Positions 6,833 to 8,441 of a stretch of DNA of 8,441 nt are shown here, piece by piece. Within the stretch, counting starts at the first letter, position 1. Each line of letters opens with the position of its first letter. Made by a program: the position numbers and the translations under genes. This DNA comes from an uncultured Marvinbryantia sp. (lineage in GTDB: Bacteria; Bacillota; Clostridia; Lachnospirales; Lachnospiraceae): positions 1-8,441 of the forward strand of contig CAKRON010000105.1 of assembly GCA_934373455.1 (NCBI GenBank), given 5' to 3'. The notes under the pieces were generated by a model. That model made no database searches. It saw nothing but the letters and a program-made list of their open reading frames with translations, and was not told where the DNA came from.

Positions 6833-7667
6833 CTTCCTGTACCCCCAGATATGCACTGATAACTTTCGGATCATTCTGGATCACTTCCGGTGTTCCCTGA
6901 GCAATCAGTTTACCGAAATCCAGTACATAGATACGATCAGAAATGCTCATAATTAATTCCATATGATGTTCAATTACCAACACGGTCAGATGAAAATCAT
7001 TTTTTATTTTTAAAATGAATTCACTCAGTTCATCTGTCTCCTGCGGATTCATACCGGCTGCCGGTTCATCCAGAAGCAGAAGCTCCGGCTCTGTTGCAAG
7101 TGCACGGGCAATCTCCAGACGTCTCTGTTTTCCATAAGGAAGAGAACTTGCAATTTCATCTTTTTCTTTTTCCAACCCAACCATTTTCAGCAATTCCATG
7201 GTCTTTTCTTTATTTTCCTGCTCTTCTCTTTTATTCAAACGAAACGTCGCGGAAAATACATTTGCTTTGGATCTCATGTGTCTTGCGATTAATACATTAT
7301 CAAATACTGTCAGACTTTTAAAAAGACGGATGTTCTGGAATGTACGAGCTATTCCCAATTTGGTAATCTGATCTGGTGTCTTCACAATTGTTTTGTCATA
7401 CATACCACCGTTTTCGCCAAGATAGTTTTTTACCATCTTTCCCTGCGGATGATTTTCCAGCATCACCTGTCCATTGAACAAGATTTTACCATTGGTCGGT
7501 GCGTAAACACCGGTAATCATATTAAATGCCGTGGTTTTTCCCGCACCATTCGGACCGATTAATGCTACAATCTCTCCTTTATTGACATCCAGTGATAAAT
7601 TATTTACAGCGACTACTCCACCAAACTGCATCGTCATATTTTCTACATGAAGTACATTTTCAGCCAT
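6825..7667 (-). CDS. livG: Branched-chain amino acid ABC transporter ATPase LivG
   Basis: This is the second ATPase of the Liv transporter, forming a heterodimer with LivF. The 280 residues carry Walker A GPNGAGKT (38-45), Q-loop Gln in ARTFQNIRLF (Q111), signature LPYGKQRRL (176-184), Walker B LLLLDEP (196-202) and a His switch in LVIEHHM (H234). It is about 25 residues longer than the common LivG length. The extra sequence is at roughly 70-100, between the first sheet region and the Q-loop (rich in Gly, Lys and Asn, e.g. NYLGENGGMYDKT). The C-terminal GTPEVIQNDPKVISAYLG is typical of the family. Its ATG shares the last A of the livM stop (TAATG), and AGGAGG lies 9 nt upstream within the end of livM. 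All motifs needed for ATP hydrolysis are intact. Confidence 0.95.
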   Translation of the reverse strand: MAENVLHVENMTMQFGGVVAVNNLSLDVNKGEIVALIGPNGAGKTTAFNMITGVYAPTNGKILFNGQVMLENHPQGKMVKNYLGENGGMYDKTIVKTPDQITKLGIARTFQNIRLFKSLTVFDNVLIARHMRSKANVFSATFRLNKREEQENKEKTMELLKMVGLEKEKDEIASSLPYGKQRRLEIARALATEPELLLLDEPAAGMNPQETDELSEFILKIKNDFHLTVLVIEHHMELIMSISDRIYVLDFGKLIAQGTPEVIQNDPKVISAYLGVQEDE

Positions 7668-8441
7668 TATACTTCACCTCCTGCAGAAGTTTTTTTCTTT
7701 TTCCTCTTAAAGAGACCAAACAGCCCATCCCACGAAAACTCATTCGTTCCCATAATGCCTCGTCTCCAGAATAATACTACCACCATCAGAAGCACGGAAT
7801 ACACGACCATACGGAAACCAGGACGGAAAAGTGGAATATGTACACCTGCAATTTTAAAACTGTCATCATCCAGGAAACGGAGCCATTCCTGACCACCATT
7901 GATCAAAAATGATCCTATCACAGAACCTGTCACACTACCAATGCCTCCAAGAACAACAATCAAAAGGATATTATAGGTCAGCATAACCTGGAATGTTTTG
8001 GTATCAATCGATCTCATATAAATTGCAAGCATACCACCAGCAATACCTGTAAAAAACGAGGAAATTACAAAAGACAATTCCTTATGATGAAACAGGTTAA
8101 TTCCCATAGCTTCTGCTGCAATATCATCTTCTCTTATAGCTTTGAATGCGCGTCCAAAAGATGAATTAATCAGAAATACCATAATGCCAATGCAAACTAC
8201 AGAAAGTATCACTGGCTGAAAGATGTTCTGGAAACCTGGTATATTATTCAATCCGTAGGATCCATTTGTAATCTGATCCATCATTGGTGCGGCCAAGAGT
8301 GCACGGATAATTTCAGCAAATCCAAGTGTTGCAATAGCAAGATAATCACTCTTTAATCTGAGAATCGGAATACCAATCAGCGCTGCTGCACCTGCGGCAA
8401 AAAGTCCTCCAATTAATAAAGCTACTACCATTGGTGCATGA
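7667..8441 (-). CDS. livM: Branched-chain amino acid ABC transporter permease LivM, 5' end outside window
   Basis: LivM is a membrane permease that pairs with LivH to form the amino acid channel. About 257 residues are visible and the frame is open to the window edge, so the true start and the first membrane helices are missing (full proteins are about 300-360). The first ATG inside the window, at 8431, is internal and not a start: it falls within a hydrophobic helix that continues upstream. Family motifs are LRLKSDYLAIATLGFAEIIR, the EAA-type ATPase-contact loop FGRAFKAIREDDIAAEAMG, FFTGIAGGMLAIYM and GGIGSVTGSVIGSFLI. At least six hydrophobic segments are visible. The C-terminus ends in a basic tail (LFKRKKKKTSAGGEV), probably cytoplasmic. 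livH and the binding-protein gene are presumably further upstream, outside the window. Confidence 0.94.
   Translation of the reverse strand, partial: HAPMVVALLIGGLFAAGAAALIGIPILRLKSDYLAIATLGFAEIIRALLAAPMMDQITNGSYGLNNIPGFQNIFQPVILSVVCIGIMVFLINSSFGRAFKAIREDDIAAEAMGINLFHHKELSFVISSFFTGIAGGMLAIYMRSIDTKTFQVMLTYNILLIVVLGGIGSVTGSVIGSFLINGGQEWLRFLDDDSFKIAGVHIPLFRPGFRMVVYSVLLMVVVLFWRRGIMGTNEFSWDGLFGLFKRKKKKTSAGGEV

Noticed and set aside
6285..6956. A 223-codon plus-strand open frame
   Set aside because: Antisense to livF and livG, whose motifs fully explain this stretch; low-complexity Ser/Pro/Ile-rich translation.

Overview
The window looks like chromosomal DNA from a low-GC Gram-positive anaerobe of the Clostridia, most likely a Lachnospiraceae relative. 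This rests on AT-rich codon use, strong AGGAGG ribosome binding sites, a gpmI / enolase-like / secG / rnr gene order of the kind Firmicutes have around their glycolytic genes, and Clostridia-type Liv transporter proteins. The family-level placement is inference from protein character, not a database match. All genes lie on the minus strand, so transcription runs from high to low coordinates. Coding density is very high: the longest gap between genes is 82 bases, and every long plus-strand reading frame is antisense to a real gene.

From the right edge there are three transport genes: livM (permease, 5' end outside the window), livG and livF (the two ATPases). They overlap by 1 and 8 bases and end in an intrinsic terminator at about 6058-6097. 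Next is hom (homoserine dehydrogenase with a C-terminal ACT domain). A near-consensus sigma-A promoter at 4702-4731, directly after the hom stop, then drives gpmI (phosphoglycerate mutase), an unrecognised 108-residue protein whose ATG overlaps the gpmI stop, and a shortened enolase homologue. secG follows behind its own extended -10 promoter. A strong terminator separates it from rnr (RNase R), whose 3' end is beyond the left edge.

Most of this is housekeeping: branched-chain amino acid uptake, entry to threonine/methionine synthesis, lower glycolysis, protein export and RNA decay. Three things stand out. (1) gpmI has an in-frame TAG at codon 14, within the conserved metal-binding DG(Y/F)G motif, in an otherwise intact 513-codon frame. 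(2) Where such clusters often carry enolase there is a 252-residue enolase-derived protein that keeps the N-terminal fold and the C-terminal tail but has lost the catalytic loop and most of the barrel. (3) The ribosome binding site of that pseudoenolase sits in the loop of a perfect 9-bp hairpin. I found no CRISPR array, mobile element, tRNA, rRNA or riboswitch.
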